DNA from: an uncultured Eubacteriales bacterium | Lineage (GTDB): Bacteria; Bacillota; Clostridia; Christensenellales; Aristaeellaceae | NCBI GenBank assembly: GCA_902790015.1 | Contig: CADAQF010000007.1 | Location: 1-63,908, forward strand | Direction: 5' to 3' | Length of the DNA: 63,908 nt | In this document: positions 26,317-34,707 of the stretch, piece by piece | Numbering within the stretch: the stretch's first letter is position 1 | Layout: every line of letters starts with the position of its first letter | Position numbers and translations under genes: made by a program | Notes under the pieces: model-generated | The model's input: the letters and a program-made list of their open reading frames with translations, nothing else | Told to the model about the DNA's origin: nothing | Database searches by the model: none

Positions 26317-27501
26317 TCAGATGCGTTTCCGCGCCTTCAGGTATTCCAGATTCCTTTTAATCAGGGCGGCACGCTGGCGGACGCAGTCCGGGCTGCGCAG
26401 GGCGTCCTGCGGGGTGTTGAAAACGTAGTCGCACAGGCGGTCCACATCGGTGGCGGCCACGTGCATGCGGGTGTCCGACGAGGCGTAATAGATATAGACT
26501 CTTCCGTCGTCGTCCGCGATGACGCCGTTGGTGAAGACCACGTTGCTCACGTCGCCCACGCGCTCGCGGCCCAGCGGGCCCAGCAGCACGCCGCCGGGCT
26601 CGGCGATGACGCGGGCGGGATCGTCCGGCGCGGTGGCAAAGGCGTACAGCACATAGCGAAGCCCTGCTGCGGTATTGCGCACGCCGTGGGCGATGTGGAT
26701 GAAGCCCCTGTCCGTTTTGATGGGCGGGGCGCCGGCGCCGTTCTTGCTTTCGGTGATGGTGTGGTAGCGGCGGGGAGAAATGATGGTCTCCTCGTCGATC
26801 ACGGCATGGGTGATGTCGTCGCACAGCCCGAAGCCGATGCCTCCGCCGGAGCCGGTTTCGATGAAATCGTCCATCGGCCGGGTATAGAAGGCGTATTTTC
26901 CGTTCACGAAGAAAGGATGCAGCACCACGTTGCGCTGCTGGGGGGAACGGAGCGTGACCAGGTTGGGCAGGCGCTCCCAGTTTTCCAGGTCGTGCGTGCG
27001 GACGATGCCGGCCGCGGCCGTGGCGGCGGACAGGTCGGACGACGAAAGGTCCTTGCTTTCCGAGCAGAATACGCCGTAGATCCACCCGTCCTCATGCAGC
27101 GTCAGCCGCATGTCGTACACGTTGGTTTCCTCTTTCTCGGTATCGGGCAGGATCACCGGCATATCCCTGAAGCGGAAGCCCTCGGTGGGACGGTCGCTTT
27201 CCGCCACGGCAAAAAAGCTCTTGCGGTCCATTCCCTCCACCCGGGCGACCAGGCAGTATTTGCCGTTGAGCTTGATGGCGCCCGCGTTCATGACCGCGTT
27301 CACGCCCAGACGCTGCATCATGAAGGGGTTCGTCTCGGGGTTGGCGTCATACACCCAGAAAGGAGGCACATGCTCCCGGGTCAGCACCGGGTGCTGGTAG
27401 CGCTCGTACAGGCCGTTGTAAAACCGCTCGCTGACAGGGTTGGGCCGCGCCAGCAGCCGCTCATAGCCTTCCATCAGCGAATCAAACGTTCTTTTCTGCA
27501 T
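26317..27501 (-). CDS. GH130 mannosylglucose (beta-mannoside) phosphorylase
   Basis: The 394-residue protein matches glycoside hydrolase family 130, subfamily 1: an N-terminal helical extension ending in [20 protein letters not shown], the five-bladed propeller, and VYDMRLT near residue 140, whose aspartate is the likely general acid. Such enzymes phosphorolyse 4-O-beta-D-mannosyl-D-glucose to mannose 1-phosphate and glucose in the cytoplasm. The cellobiose 2-epimerase gene just upstream would supply the substrate by turning beta-1,4-mannobiose into mannosylglucose, as in the known Ruminococcus and Bacteroides mannan pathways. The gap to that gene is 42 nt and both are on the same strand. Confidence 0.88.
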   Translation of the reverse strand: MQKRTFDSLMEGYERLLARPNPVSERFYNGLYERYQHPVLTREHVPPFWVYDANPETNPFMMQRLGVNAVMNAGAIKLNGKYCLVARVEGMDRKSFFAVAESDRPTEGFRFRDMPVILPDTEKEETNVYDMRLTLHEDGWIYGVFCSESKDLSSSDLSAATAAAGIVRTHDLENWERLPNLVTLRSPQQRNVVLHPFFVNGKYAFYTRPMDDFIETGSGGGIGFGLCDDITHAVIDEETIISPRRYHTITESKNGAGAPPIKTDRGFIHIAHGVRNTAAGLRYVLYAFATAPDDPARVIAEPGGVLLGPLGRERVGDVSNVVFTNGVIADDDGRVYIYYASSDTRMHVAATDVDRLCDYVFNTPQDALRSPDCVRQRAALIKRNLEYLKARKRI

Positions 27502-27543
27502 AATTGCCGCCTTTCTCTGCGTCTTACAGTTTTACGGAAGGGT

Positions 27544-28707
27544 TCATGCCTCGTGAATGATCCGCAGGCACATCCGGCTGTTGTGGTAGGGGCATTTCCA
27601 TTCCTCCACCATGGGCCTTTCGGTCAGGCTGCCGTCCTCATGGACGGACCAGTACCATTCGCCGTTTTCCCGTTTGTCGACGATCATGCGCTGAATGGTC
27701 TGCCACTGATGGTCCCGGGCGGTCAGGAACATATCCTCCCCGGTCAGCCGCCAGGCGTTGTCAAAGCCCAGCAGGGTCTCCGCCTGCACCCACCAGATGC
27801 GGGTCTCCTCGTTGACGCCGTCCACGCACTCGTTTTTAAGTCCCCGGTCCGTCATCGCCCGGTAGAGGACGCTGCGGGCCAGGTCCACGCACATTTTGCG
27901 GAAGGGGCCGAGCCTTGAAGGCGCCAGCAGCGTCTGCGCCGCGTCCCACAAAAGCCAGGACGCCTCGATGTCGTGCCCGTAGGACTGCATGTCCAGCAGC
28001 GGCCGGTAATCCCGGTCGTAAAACACCTCCAGCCTGTGGCGGAAGGGATTGTACATCTGGGCAAGGAACCTGTCCAGCGCCCGTTCGCCGGCCAGGCGGA
28101 CGTTTTCCTCCCCGGGCAGGGCGCGGTACAGCTCCGCGTAAGCCTCCAGCACATGGAGCAGCGTGTTCATCGTGCGTCCGGCCATGACGCCGTTCTCGCT
28201 GAGCTTTTCGTTGCTCTCGGGCGAGAAATCCTTCCGGAAGGCCTCGCCGTAGCCCCCTTCGTCGCTGCAGCGGGTTTCGATCAGGTCAAACAGCGCCAGC
28301 GCTTTCTTTAGCGCCTCCTCGCGGTGCTGCCCGCCCGCCATGATATAGGCCGCCAGCCCGTAAATGGCGAAGGCCTGGCAGTAGGTGTGCTTGGTGGTGT
28401 CGGCCGGCTCGCCCCCGGCCGTGACGGACCAGTACACGCCGCCGTTTTCCCTGTCCTCAAACCGGTGCAGGAAGGCATACGCGTATTCCGCGTCCTGCAA
28501 ATAGGAAGGGTCCTGCAGTTCCCTGGCGGCGGTCGCAAAGGTCCACAGGATCCGGCTGTTGAGGATACAGCCCTTGTCCGCGTCCTTTTTGACGTTCAGC
28601 TCCTTGTCCACATATCCGTACCAGCCGCCGTTTTCCCGGTCCTCCAGCTTTTGCCAGAAGGGCAGGATCTTTTGAGTCAGGTGGCTGCGCAGCTCGTCTT
28701 TAAGCAT
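27544..28707 (-). CDS. ce: cellobiose 2-epimerase
   Basis: The 387-residue protein belongs to the N-acylglucosamine/cellobiose 2-epimerase family with an (alpha/alpha)6 barrel. Recognisable pieces are FWQKLEDRENGGWYGYVD near the start, ILNSRILWTFATAAR, DTTKHTYCQAFAIYGLAAY, SYGHDIEASWLL, and REWQ-type segments near the end (ENGEWYWSV). It epimerises the reducing-end sugar of beta-1,4-disaccharides, for example mannobiose to mannosylglucose. I chose the ATG at 28707 over a GTG 21 nt upstream because the GGGGGACGG stretch lies directly before it. It starts 39 nt after the repeat-protein gene and is followed by the GH130 gene. Confidence 0.87.
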   Translation of the reverse strand: MLKDELRSHLTQKILPFWQKLEDRENGGWYGYVDKELNVKKDADKGCILNSRILWTFATAARELQDPSYLQDAEYAYAFLHRFEDRENGGVYWSVTAGGEPADTTKHTYCQAFAIYGLAAYIMAGGQHREEALKKALALFDLIETRCSDEGGYGEAFRKDFSPESNEKLSENGVMAGRTMNTLLHVLEAYAELYRALPGEENVRLAGERALDRFLAQMYNPFRHRLEVFYDRDYRPLLDMQSYGHDIEASWLLWDAAQTLLAPSRLGPFRKMCVDLARSVLYRAMTDRGLKNECVDGVNEETRIWWVQAETLLGFDNAWRLTGEDMFLTARDHQWQTIQRMIVDKRENGEWYWSVHEDGSLTERPMVEEWKCPYHNSRMCLRIIHEA

Positions 28708-28746
28708 TTGTCCGTCCCCCGTTCGCACTTTGCGCCAGCATTTACG

Positions 28747-29262
28747 TCATTTGTCGCTGAAAAAACCCTTTACTTTCTTCCCGATGCCCTTTACGCCCTC
28801 GACGATCTTTTCATCGATGTCGGTCTTGTCCAGCAGTTCTTTGGCTTTTCCGGGGATGGACTTGACACCTTCCACGATCTTTTCGTCCAAATCGGTCTTG
28901 TCCAGCAGTTCTTTGGCTTTTCCGGGGATGGACTTGACGCCTTCCACGATCTTTTCGTCCAAATCGGTCTTGTCCAGCAGTTCTTTGGCTTTTCCGGGGA
29001 TGGACTTGACGCCTTCCACGATCTTTTCGTCGATGTCCGTCTTGTCCAGCAGCTCTTTGGCCTTTTCGGGGACGCTCCTGACGCCCTGGGCGATCTTTTC
29101 CCCGAGGCCGGTGCTTTCGCCCGCGATGGTCTGATGGGCCTTTTGACCCAGGTCTTTCATGTTATCGGCAAACTTCCGGTTGAGATCCCGGATGCCCTCT
29201 TCCAGGGACTCGTGGGTGACTTCGGGAGCTTTTTCTTCGGGGTTGTTTTCGTTCAGATACAT
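28747..29262 (-). CDS. cytoplasmic protein of 24-residue tandem repeats
   Basis: The 171-residue protein has no signal peptide. After 60 unique residues it carries four full copies and one partial copy of a 24-residue unit, consensus GVKSIPGKAKELLDKTDLDE plus KIVE. Each unit looks like an amphipathic helix with a break at the Pro-Gly. It is highly charged with Lys, Glu and Asp and ends KKVKGFFSDK. It loosely recalls late-embryogenesis or YtxH-like stress proteins, but I do not recognise a family. The ATG at 29262 follows GGAGG by 6 nt. It is the first gene before the cellobiose epimerase and may be co-transcribed with it. Confidence 0.7.
   Translation of the reverse strand: MYLNENNPEEKAPEVTHESLEEGIRDLNRKFADNMKDLGQKAHQTIAGESTGLGEKIAQGVRSVPEKAKELLDKTDIDEKIVEGVKSIPGKAKELLDKTDLDEKIVEGVKSIPGKAKELLDKTDLDEKIVEGVKSIPGKAKELLDKTDIDEKIVEGVKGIGKKVKGFFSDK
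28799..29098. repeat. 72-bp tandem repeat array, about four copies
   Basis: GATCTTTT recurs at 28804, 28876, 28948, 29020 and 29092, an exact 72-bp period. The middle copies differ by only one or two bases. The array is in frame within the gene and encodes the 24-residue units, so copy number can change without breaking the frame. Confidence 0.92.
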
Positions 29263-29339
29263 GACGTTACCTCCTGAAAGAAAATCTGGAAAAAAGTCTG
29301 GGTGATCAATGCCCGGGAAACCTATCGGCAATTGTAAGC

Positions 29340-29368
29340 AGTATATCACTTTTTTCCGGCACAGACAA
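29340..29368 (-). promoter_or_regulatory. probable promoter of the repeat-protein and mannoside genes
   Basis: TTGTCT and TATACT with a 17-nt spacer lie on the minus strand, leaving a leader of about 70 nt before the ATG at 29262. Confidence 0.6.
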
Positions 29369-29423
29369 CGGGCTGAACGGCCGGGGAGAAAGAAATTAGG
29401 ACAAAAATCAGCCGGAAAATCAT

Positions 29424-29450
29424 AAAAGCCTGCCGCAGCGCCGGCAGGCT
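29424..29450 (-). terminator. intrinsic terminator downstream of pyrH
   Basis: A 9-bp stem (AGCCTGCCG with complement, 6-nt loop) is followed on the minus strand by TTTT, about 12 nt past the stop of the small gene that follows pyrH. Confidence 0.75.
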
Positions 29451-29461
29451 GGCAAAAAGCA

Positions 29462-29707
29462 TCAGTATATTTTTTTGATGTCGCCCTGTATTTTGTATTC
29501 CCGGCGGAAGGCGTCCAGGTCCTGCGGCGTGCGGATCAGCGCGACAGCGGTGAAGCGCCCGGAATGAATGTCCTGAAAGCCGGCGGTCTGTTCACCGGTG
29601 CATATGCTGCACAGGATCACGGGCCTAAGGGTCTGCGTATCGTAGGCCGGCGCGGGGGCAGCGGCGGGGGATCTGCGCCGGAACAGGGCGGAAAGCTTTC
29701 CGTTCAT
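29462..29707 (-). CDS. small conserved-looking hypothetical protein
   Basis: The 81-residue protein has an Arg/Ala/Pro-rich start and a compact second half with CSICTGEQTAGFQDIHSGRF and LIRTPQDLDAFRREYKI. I believe similar short proteins occur in other clostridia, but I cannot name a family or role. The two cysteines in CSIC might bind a metal or be redox-active. It starts 13 nt after the pyrH stop with GGAGCG upstream and is followed by a terminator, so it is the last gene of the pyrH unit. Confidence 0.6.
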   Translation of the reverse strand: MNGKLSALFRRRSPAAAPAPAYDTQTLRPVILCSICTGEQTAGFQDIHSGRFTAVALIRTPQDLDAFRREYKIQGDIKKIY

Positions 29708-29720
29708 CGGCAGCGCTCCT

Positions 29721-30431
29721 TTAAGCCGGATAAAGCACCGTGCCCATTTGGTCGCCGGCGATGACCTTGAGGATGTTTTCAGGCTCGGACAGGCCGAACA
29801 CGCGGACGGCGGGCACCCGATGCTCGGCGCACAGCAGGAAAGCCGTCATATCCATCACCTGAAGGCCCCGGGCCGCCGCTTCCTGATAGCTGATCCGGGG
29901 GATCAGCACGGCGGAAGGATCCTTGCGCGGATCGGCCGTATAGACGCCGTCGATATTCTTGGCCAGCAGGATGGCGTCCGCCTCCACCTCGATGGCGCGC
30001 AGCACCACGGCGGTGTCGGTGGTGAAGAAGGGGTTGCCGCTTCCGCCGGCGAAAAAGACGATCTCGCCCTGCGCCATGCATTCAAGCGCCCTTTGCTTGG
30101 TGAAGGTCTCGCAGACTTTGGGCATGGCGATGGCGCTCAGCACCCGGGCCTTTCCGCCCGCGCCGCGCACGGCGTCGGCCATATACAGGCAGTTGATCAC
30201 CGTGCCCAGCATGCCCATCTGATCCGCCGTGACGGCGTCCATGTCCGCGCCCTGGCGCCCGCGCCAGATGTTGCCCGCGCCGATCACGACGCCGACCTCG
30301 GTCTGGCCGCCCCGTGCTGCCTGGACGAGCACCCGCGCTGCGCGCAGGGCGATGTCCCGGTCAAAGGCTTTGCCGTCCCCGCCCAGCGCCTCGCCGCTGA
30401 GCTTTACGATAATGCGGTGATAGGAACTCAT
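29721..30431 (-). CDS. pyrH: UMP kinase
   Basis: The 236-residue amino-acid-kinase-fold enzyme has the family pieces IIVKLSGEALGG near residue 7, VIGAGNIWRG near 58, and the C-terminal GTVL. It phosphorylates UMP to UDP and is the bacterial hexameric type, usually activated by GTP and inhibited by UTP. The ATG at 30431 has GGAGG 6 nt upstream and gives the usual N-terminus; an in-frame ATG 18 codons earlier lies in the terminator. The rpsB-tsf-pyrH order is the common bacterial one, but the usual next gene, frr, is not here. Confidence 0.95.
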   Translation of the reverse strand: MSSYHRIIVKLSGEALGGDGKAFDRDIALRAARVLVQAARGGQTEVGVVIGAGNIWRGRQGADMDAVTADQMGMLGTVINCLYMADAVRGAGGKARVLSAIAMPKVCETFTKQRALECMAQGEIVFFAGGSGNPFFTTDTAVVLRAIEVEADAILLAKNIDGVYTADPRKDPSAVLIPRISYQEAAARGLQVMDMTAFLLCAEHRVPAVRVFGLSEPENILKVIAGDQMGTVLYPA

Positions 30432-30453
30432 GGAAAACCTCCGTTTTCTGTCC

Positions 30454-30482
30454 AAAAAGGGACGGCCTTTCAGCCGTCCCTT
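30454..30482 (-). terminator. intrinsic terminator between tsf and pyrH
   Basis: A 10-bp stem (AAGGGACGGC with complement, 6-nt loop) is followed on the minus strand by TTTTT. It lies between tsf and pyrH, so pyrH is either reached by readthrough or has a weak promoter of its own that I do not see. Confidence 0.8.
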
Positions 30483-30494
30483 CAATCAAAACGA

Positions 30495-31148
30495 TTACTT
30501 TTTCGCGGTCATTTCGGCGATTTCGTCCGCCAGGTTGCTTTCCTTCTTTTCGATGCCTTCGCCGCGCTCAAAGCGGACGAAACGGCGGATGGAGATCTTT
30601 TCGCCGCTGGCCAAAGTGCACTCGTTCACCAGGGTGCCCACGGTGATGTCGGGATTCTTGACGAAATCCTGCTCCAGCAGGCAGACTTCCTTATAGAACT
30701 TGGCGATGCGGCCTTCCACCATGCGCTCGACGATCTTTTCGGGCTTGCCTTCGTTCAGGGCCTGGGCGCGGAGGATTTCCTTTTCCTTTTCCAGCGCTTC
30801 GGCGGGCACTTCTTCCTTGCTTACGTACTGGGGGTTGGCAGCGGCGATCTGCAGCGCCACGTCGTGGCACAGTTCCTTGAACTTATCGGTCTTGGCGACG
30901 AAGTCGGTCTCGCAGTTGACTTCCACCAGCACGCCGATCTTGCCGCCCATGTGGATATAGCTGTCCACCATGCCCTCGGAGGCGACGCGGCCGGCCTTCT
31001 TGGCCACAGCGGCCAGGCCCTTTTCGCGCAGATACTCAACAGCCTTTTCCATATCGCCGGCGCTCTCGACCAGCGCCTTTTTGCAGTCCATCATACCGGC
31101 CTGGGTGCGCTCACGCAGCTCCTTGACCATCGCGGCGGTAACTTCCAT
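30495..31148 (-). CDS. tsf: translation elongation factor Ts
   Basis: The 217-residue protein starts [26 protein letters not shown], the classic EF-Ts UBA domain. The sequence [20 protein letters not shown], shared by all EF-Ts, follows near residue 75. It reloads EF-Tu with GTP in the cytoplasm. The length is at the shorter (Bacilli/Clostridia) end of the family. GGAGG lies 8 nt before the ATG. It is 45 nt downstream of rpsB and ends at an intrinsic terminator. Confidence 0.97.
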   Translation of the reverse strand: MEVTAAMVKELRERTQAGMMDCKKALVESAGDMEKAVEYLREKGLAAVAKKAGRVASEGMVDSYIHMGGKIGVLVEVNCETDFVAKTDKFKELCHDVALQIAAANPQYVSKEEVPAEALEKEKEILRAQALNEGKPEKIVERMVEGRIAKFYKEVCLLEQDFVKNPDITVGTLVNECTLASGEKISIRRFVRFERGEGIEKKESNLADEIAEMTAKK

Positions 31149-31193
31149 GATTATTTCCTCCTCAACAGGTTCTGAATGTGGTAAACGGGGGAA

Positions 31194-31904
31194 TTATTCG
31201 GCGGCGGGAACGTCGACCTGCTCGCCCTGCTTGCCTTCCAGGATGGCGTCGGCCATCTTGCCGGCGATCAGCTTGACGGCGCGGATGGCGTCGTCGTTGC
31301 CGGGGATCACGTAATCGATCTCATCGGGGTCGCAGTTGGTGTCGACGATGGCGACGATGGGGATGTTGAGCGCCCGGGCTTCGCTGACGGCGATGTGCTC
31401 CTTGCGGGGGTCGACCACGAACAGCGCGTCCGGAACCTTCTTCATCTTGCGGATGCCGCCCAGGTTGGCCAGCAGCTTTTCGCGCTCGTGCTGCAGCTTG
31501 ACGACTTCCTTCTTGGGCAGCACGTCGAACTGGCCGGCTTCTTCCATCTTGTCGATCTCATTGAGCCGGTCGATACGGGTGCGGATGGTGCGGAAGTTGG
31601 TCAGCATGCCGCCCAGCCAGCGGTTGTTGACATAGAACATGTTGCAGCGCTCGGCCTCGCACTGGATGCTCTCCTGGGCCTGCTTCTTGGTGCCGACGAA
31701 CAGCACGGTCTTGCCTTCCATGGCCAGGTTGCGCATGAACATGTAGGCTTCGTCGACCTTCTTGACGGTCTTCTGCAGGTCGATGATGTAGATGCCGTTG
31801 CGTTCGGTGAAGATGTACTGGGCCATCTTCGGGTTCCAGCGGCGGGTCTGGTGGCCGAAATGGACACCGGCTTCGAGCAGATGCTTCATAGAGATGACAG
31901 ACAT
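31194..31904 (-). CDS. rpsB: 30S ribosomal protein S2
   Basis: The 236-residue protein begins [25 protein letters not shown], the S2 signature, and has [15 protein letters not shown] near residue 93. It binds late in 30S assembly and helps recruit S1-like functions. GGAGG is 8 nt upstream of the ATG. It heads the rpsB-tsf unit, with a leader of about 90 nt. Confidence 0.97.
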   Translation of the reverse strand: MSVISMKHLLEAGVHFGHQTRRWNPKMAQYIFTERNGIYIIDLQKTVKKVDEAYMFMRNLAMEGKTVLFVGTKKQAQESIQCEAERCNMFYVNNRWLGGMLTNFRTIRTRIDRLNEIDKMEEAGQFDVLPKKEVVKLQHEREKLLANLGGIRKMKKVPDALFVVDPRKEHIAVSEARALNIPIVAIVDTNCDPDEIDYVIPGNDDAIRAVKLIAGKMADAILEGKQGEQVDVPAAE

Positions 31905-32000
31905 AGGTTTTCCTCCTTGTTTTTCTCATGCAGGCTTCTTCTCCGCGGGCCACCTTCCGGCACAAGCCGCGGATCCGCCGTGCACGCAAATTCGGATAGT

Positions 32001-32029
32001 ATTTTAGCACAGGTTCTGCCTGGATGCAA
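32001..32029 (-). promoter_or_regulatory. probable promoter of rpsB-tsf
   Basis: TTGCAT and TAAAAT are 17 nt apart on the minus strand, with a run of seven As just upstream that could act as an UP element. The leader from about 31994 to 31904 may bind S2, but I see no clear structure. Confidence 0.5.
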
Positions 32030-32066
32030 GCATTTTTTTCTGAAAGAAGGAACAGCCGGCGGTAAA

Positions 32067-32834
32067 TCACCTGTCAAGCCTGTAGGCGATCGCCTCCAGC
32101 AGCTCCACACAGCGGTACAGGCCGTTCACCAGCTGCTGCGGGGCGGATTTGGAGGAGCGGTTGGAGCTTGAAAAGGAAGAATGGATGCTGGAAACAGTGG
32201 AATAAGAAACGCCGACCTGGATCGCGATCAGTTCCAGCAGTTCCACACACCGGTACGCGCCGTTGACCTGCTGCTGCGGGGCGGACTTGGCGGAGCGGTT
32301 GCTGCTTGAGAAGGTGGAGTGGATACTGCTTACGGAAGAGTAGGAAACGCCGAGATTAAGCGCTATGGCCTCCAGCAGCTCCACGCTGCGGTACAGCCCG
32401 TTCACAGACTGCTGCGGGGCAGAACTGGCGGAGCGGTTGTTGCTTGAAAAGGAGGAGTGGATGCTGGACACGGTGGAAGACGAAACGCCGATTTTGAGCG
32501 CGATGGCCTCCAGCAGCTCCACCATCCGGTAATTGCCGTTGACCAGCTGCTGCGGGGCGGATTTGGAGGAACGGTTGGAGCTTGAAAAGGAGGAGTGGAT
32601 GCTTGAGACGGTCGAAGAGGACACGCCGTACTCATAGGCGATGACCTCCAGCAGCTCCACACACCGGTACGCCCCGTTGACGGCCTGCTGCGGGGCGGAC
32701 TTGGCGGAGCGGTTGCTGCTTACAAAAGAGGAATGGATGCTGGAAATAGTGGAGGAATAGCTTCCTGCCAAACAGGATATGGGCAGCATCAGGCACAGCG
32801 CCAGCGCGAGCAGGGACATCATCGTCTTCTTCAT
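32067..32834 (-). CDS. secreted protein of five 46-residue tandem repeats, unknown family
   Basis: The 255-residue protein has a signal peptide (MKKTMMSLLALALCLMLPIS, cleavage near CLAG) followed only by five direct repeats of 46 residues. Each has a Ser-rich half (TVSSIHSSFSSSNRS), a conserved SAPQQ.VNG.YR turn, and a helical half (VELLEAIA). One cysteine per unit appears in repeats 1, 4 and 5 (YRCVELL), replaced by Met or Ser in 2 and 3. I do not recognise the family. The strong conservation of SSIHSSF and SAPQQ suggests a repeated binding unit outside the cell. The ATG at 32834 follows GGAG and the gene has its own promoter. Confidence 0.75.
   Translation of the reverse strand: MKKTMMSLLALALCLMLPISCLAGSYSSTISSIHSSFVSSNRSAKSAPQQAVNGAYRCVELLEVIAYEYGVSSSTVSSIHSSFSSSNRSSKSAPQQLVNGNYRMVELLEAIALKIGVSSSTVSSIHSSFSSNNRSASSAPQQSVNGLYRSVELLEAIALNLGVSYSSVSSIHSTFSSSNRSAKSAPQQQVNGAYRCVELLELIAIQVGVSYSTVSSIHSSFSSSNRSSKSAPQQLVNGLYRCVELLEAIAYRLDR
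32079..32768. repeat. 138-bp tandem repeat array, five copies
   Basis: CTGCTGCGG recurs at 32133, 32271, 32409, 32547 and 32685, an exact 138-bp period (46 codons). Copies differ at scattered, mostly third-codon positions, which points to an old duplication kept under protein-level selection rather than recent slippage. Confidence 0.92.
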
Positions 32835-32900
32835 GATATTTCTCCTTTCAAATCCGGGTCGGCCCTGCATATATAAATGAAGCCATTCTTTATCTTTTAC

Positions 32901-32929
32901 ATCATACCGCATTTCAGGCGCGAAGTAAA
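32901..32929 (-). promoter_or_regulatory. promoter of the 46-residue-repeat gene
   Basis: TTTACT and TATGAT are separated by 17 nt on the minus strand, with the ATG about 60 nt downstream. Confidence 0.6.
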
Positions 32930-33011
32930 GGATCCAAATGAGAAGCGTGGGCAAATCGCGGGAAAATGACAGACATTTTCCGGGGAAAGGCTTTCCTTCG
33001 CGCCGATCCGG

Positions 33012-33020
33012 TGATATAAT
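33012..33020 (+). promoter_or_regulatory. extended -10 promoter of the C69 dipeptidase gene
   Basis: TGATATAAT has a perfect TATAAT with the extended TGN. The -35 region (TTTCCT) is poor. The expected start of transcription is about 50 nt before the ATG at 33079. Confidence 0.5.
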
Positions 33021-33078
33021 CAACTGCGCCGTCCGGCACAGGCGGGACGGCGCCGATAAAATACAGGAGGCAAAGCCC

Positions 33079-34530
33079 ATGCCCTGCACCACTATTTTAG
33101 TAGGAAAGCGAGCGACATACGACGGCTCCACCATGATGGCCCGCAACGAGGATTCCGGCGCCGGCCATTTCACCGCGAAAAAGTTCATCGTCGTCCGCCC
33201 GGAGGATCAGCCCCGGCACTATCAGGCGGTGCTGTCCAAATTCAATATCGATCTGCCGGATGATCCCCTGCGCTACACCGCCGTGCCCAACGCCCTGCCC
33301 GACGAGGGCGTCTGGGGAGAAGCGGGCGTGAACGAAGCGAACGTGGCCATGTCCGAAACGGAAACCATCACTTCCAACGCCCGGGTGCTGGGGGCGGATC
33401 CGCTGGTCAGGGAAGGCATAGGGGAAGAGGACATGCTGACCATCGTCCTTCCCTATATCCGCTCCGCCCGGGAGGGCGTTCTGCGCCTGGGCGGTCTGCT
33501 TGAGCAATACGGCACGTATGAAATGAACGGCGTGGGCTTTCAGGACGTGAACGAGGTCTGGTGGCTGGAATCGATCGGCGGCCATCACTGGATCGCCAAG
33601 CGTGTGCCGGACGACGCCTACGTCACCATGCCCAACCAGCAGGGCATCGACCGCTTTGACCTGACGGACGCCTTCGGCGAAAAGAAAAACCACCTCTGTT
33701 CTCCCGACCTGAACGAGTTCATCCGGGACAATCACCTGGACCTTCGGATGGATCCCTCGGACGGCTGGCTGGACGCCAGGGCGGCCTTCGGCAGCCGCGA
33801 CGACGCGGACCACGTCTACAATACCCCCCGCGCCTGGTTCATGCAGCGCTGGCTCAATCCCCGCTCCGCCCGCTGGGACGGCCCGGACGCCGATTTCACC
33901 CCGGAATCGGACGATATCCCATGGTCCTGGGTGCCGGAAAAAAAGATCACGCCGGAGGATGTCAAGTACGTCCTGTCCGCCCATTACCAGGGCACGCCCT
34001 TTGACCCCTACGGCCGGCACGGCGACGGCCTGGCTCGCAACAAATACCGCTCCATCGGCATCAACAGAAACAATTTCCTCTCCCTGACCCAGATAAGGCC
34101 TGACCTTCCCGAGGGCCTGCGCGCCCTTCAGTGGATCGCCATGGGCTCCAACGTCTTTAACGCCTTTGTGCCCTTCTACGCCAACGTGGACAGGACGCCG
34201 GATTATTTCGCCCTCACGGACGGCGCCGTGACCACGGACAGCTTTTACTGGGCCAACCGGCTGATAGGCGCCCTGGCGGACGCTCATTTCGCCCGCTGCG
34301 CCTCTCCCATCGAGCGCTACCAGCACGCAGTTGCGCAGATGGGCCGCCGCCTGATCAACGAGTGGGACCAAAAAGCCGACGTTTCCGCCCCGGACCTTCC
34401 CGCCCTCCTGGAGCAGGCCAACGACCAGATCGCCCGTCTGGCCCGGGAGCAGACGGACAAAGTGCTGTCCCAGGTGCTCTATGAGGCCAGCCTGGAAATG
34501 AAAAACGCCTTCAGCCGCTCCGACGCCTGA
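33079..34530 (+). CDS. pepD: C69 family dipeptidase
   Basis: The 483-residue protein begins MPCTTILVGKRATYDGSTMM. Cys3 is the likely N-terminal nucleophile of an Ntn-type C69 peptidase, exposed after removal of the first residues. NEDSGAGHFT and later segments (GVGFQDVNEVWWLESIGGHHW, YVTMPNQQGIDRFDL) fit the dipeptidase A family. It cleaves dipeptides, and there is no signal peptide, so it should act in the cytoplasm. I chose the ATG at 33079 with GGAGG 8 nt upstream; the 47 extra in-frame residues cover the promoter. The infC promoter begins 9 nt after its stop. Confidence 0.9.
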   Translation: MPCTTILVGKRATYDGSTMMARNEDSGAGHFTAKKFIVVRPEDQPRHYQAVLSKFNIDLPDDPLRYTAVPNALPDEGVWGEAGVNEANVAMSETETITSNARVLGADPLVREGIGEEDMLTIVLPYIRSAREGVLRLGGLLEQYGTYEMNGVGFQDVNEVWWLESIGGHHWIAKRVPDDAYVTMPNQQGIDRFDLTDAFGEKKNHLCSPDLNEFIRDNHLDLRMDPSDGWLDARAAFGSRDDADHVYNTPRAWFMQRWLNPRSARWDGPDADFTPESDDIPWSWVPEKKITPEDVKYVLSAHYQGTPFDPYGRHGDGLARNKYRSIGINRNNFLSLTQIRPDLPEGLRALQWIAMGSNVFNAFVPFYANVDRTPDYFALTDGAVTTDSFYWANRLIGALADAHFARCASPIERYQHAVAQMGRRLINEWDQKADVSAPDLPALLEQANDQIARLAREQTDKVLSQVLYEASLEMKNAFSRSDA

Positions 34531-34539
34531 AAAAAGAAG

Positions 34540-34568
34540 TTGACAAGGGCGAAGAAAGGGTGTATTAT
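34540..34568 (+). promoter_or_regulatory. promoter of infC-rpmI-rplT
   Basis: A perfect TTGACA and TATTAT are separated by 17 nt. The predicted start of transcription is near 34575. Confidence 0.87.
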
Positions 34569-34574
34569 ATCGCC

Positions 34575-34707
34575 TGTGAAAGCAGAAGCTGCCCGCTTCT
34601 CTCCGTCCGGCCTGCGCTGTACGGGTCAAAGGCAAACAGTTATTTCCGTGCGGAATTCTGTCAGCGGGTGGCTTCATCCGCTGATTTTTATTTGGAGGTG
34701 CATCGAC
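34575..34707 (+). promoter_or_regulatory. infC-rpmI-rplT leader, probable L20-type autoregulatory leader
   Basis: The leader of about 130 nt ends in an intrinsic terminator placed immediately before the infC ribosome site. In Bacillus the same operon has a leader where L20 binding favours such a terminator. I infer the same control here from gene order, position and terminator; I did not fold the upstream half. Confidence 0.6.
34661..34692 (+). terminator. leader terminator (attenuator) before infC
   Basis: TCAGCGG and CCGCTGA form a 7-bp stem with a 10-nt loop, followed by TTTTTATTT. The infC GGAGG starts 2 nt beyond the T-run. Confidence 0.75.

Noticed and set aside
28799..29098. Possible CRISPR array
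   Set aside because: The 72-bp period is coding repeat without spacers, in frame in a gene; no cas genes are near.
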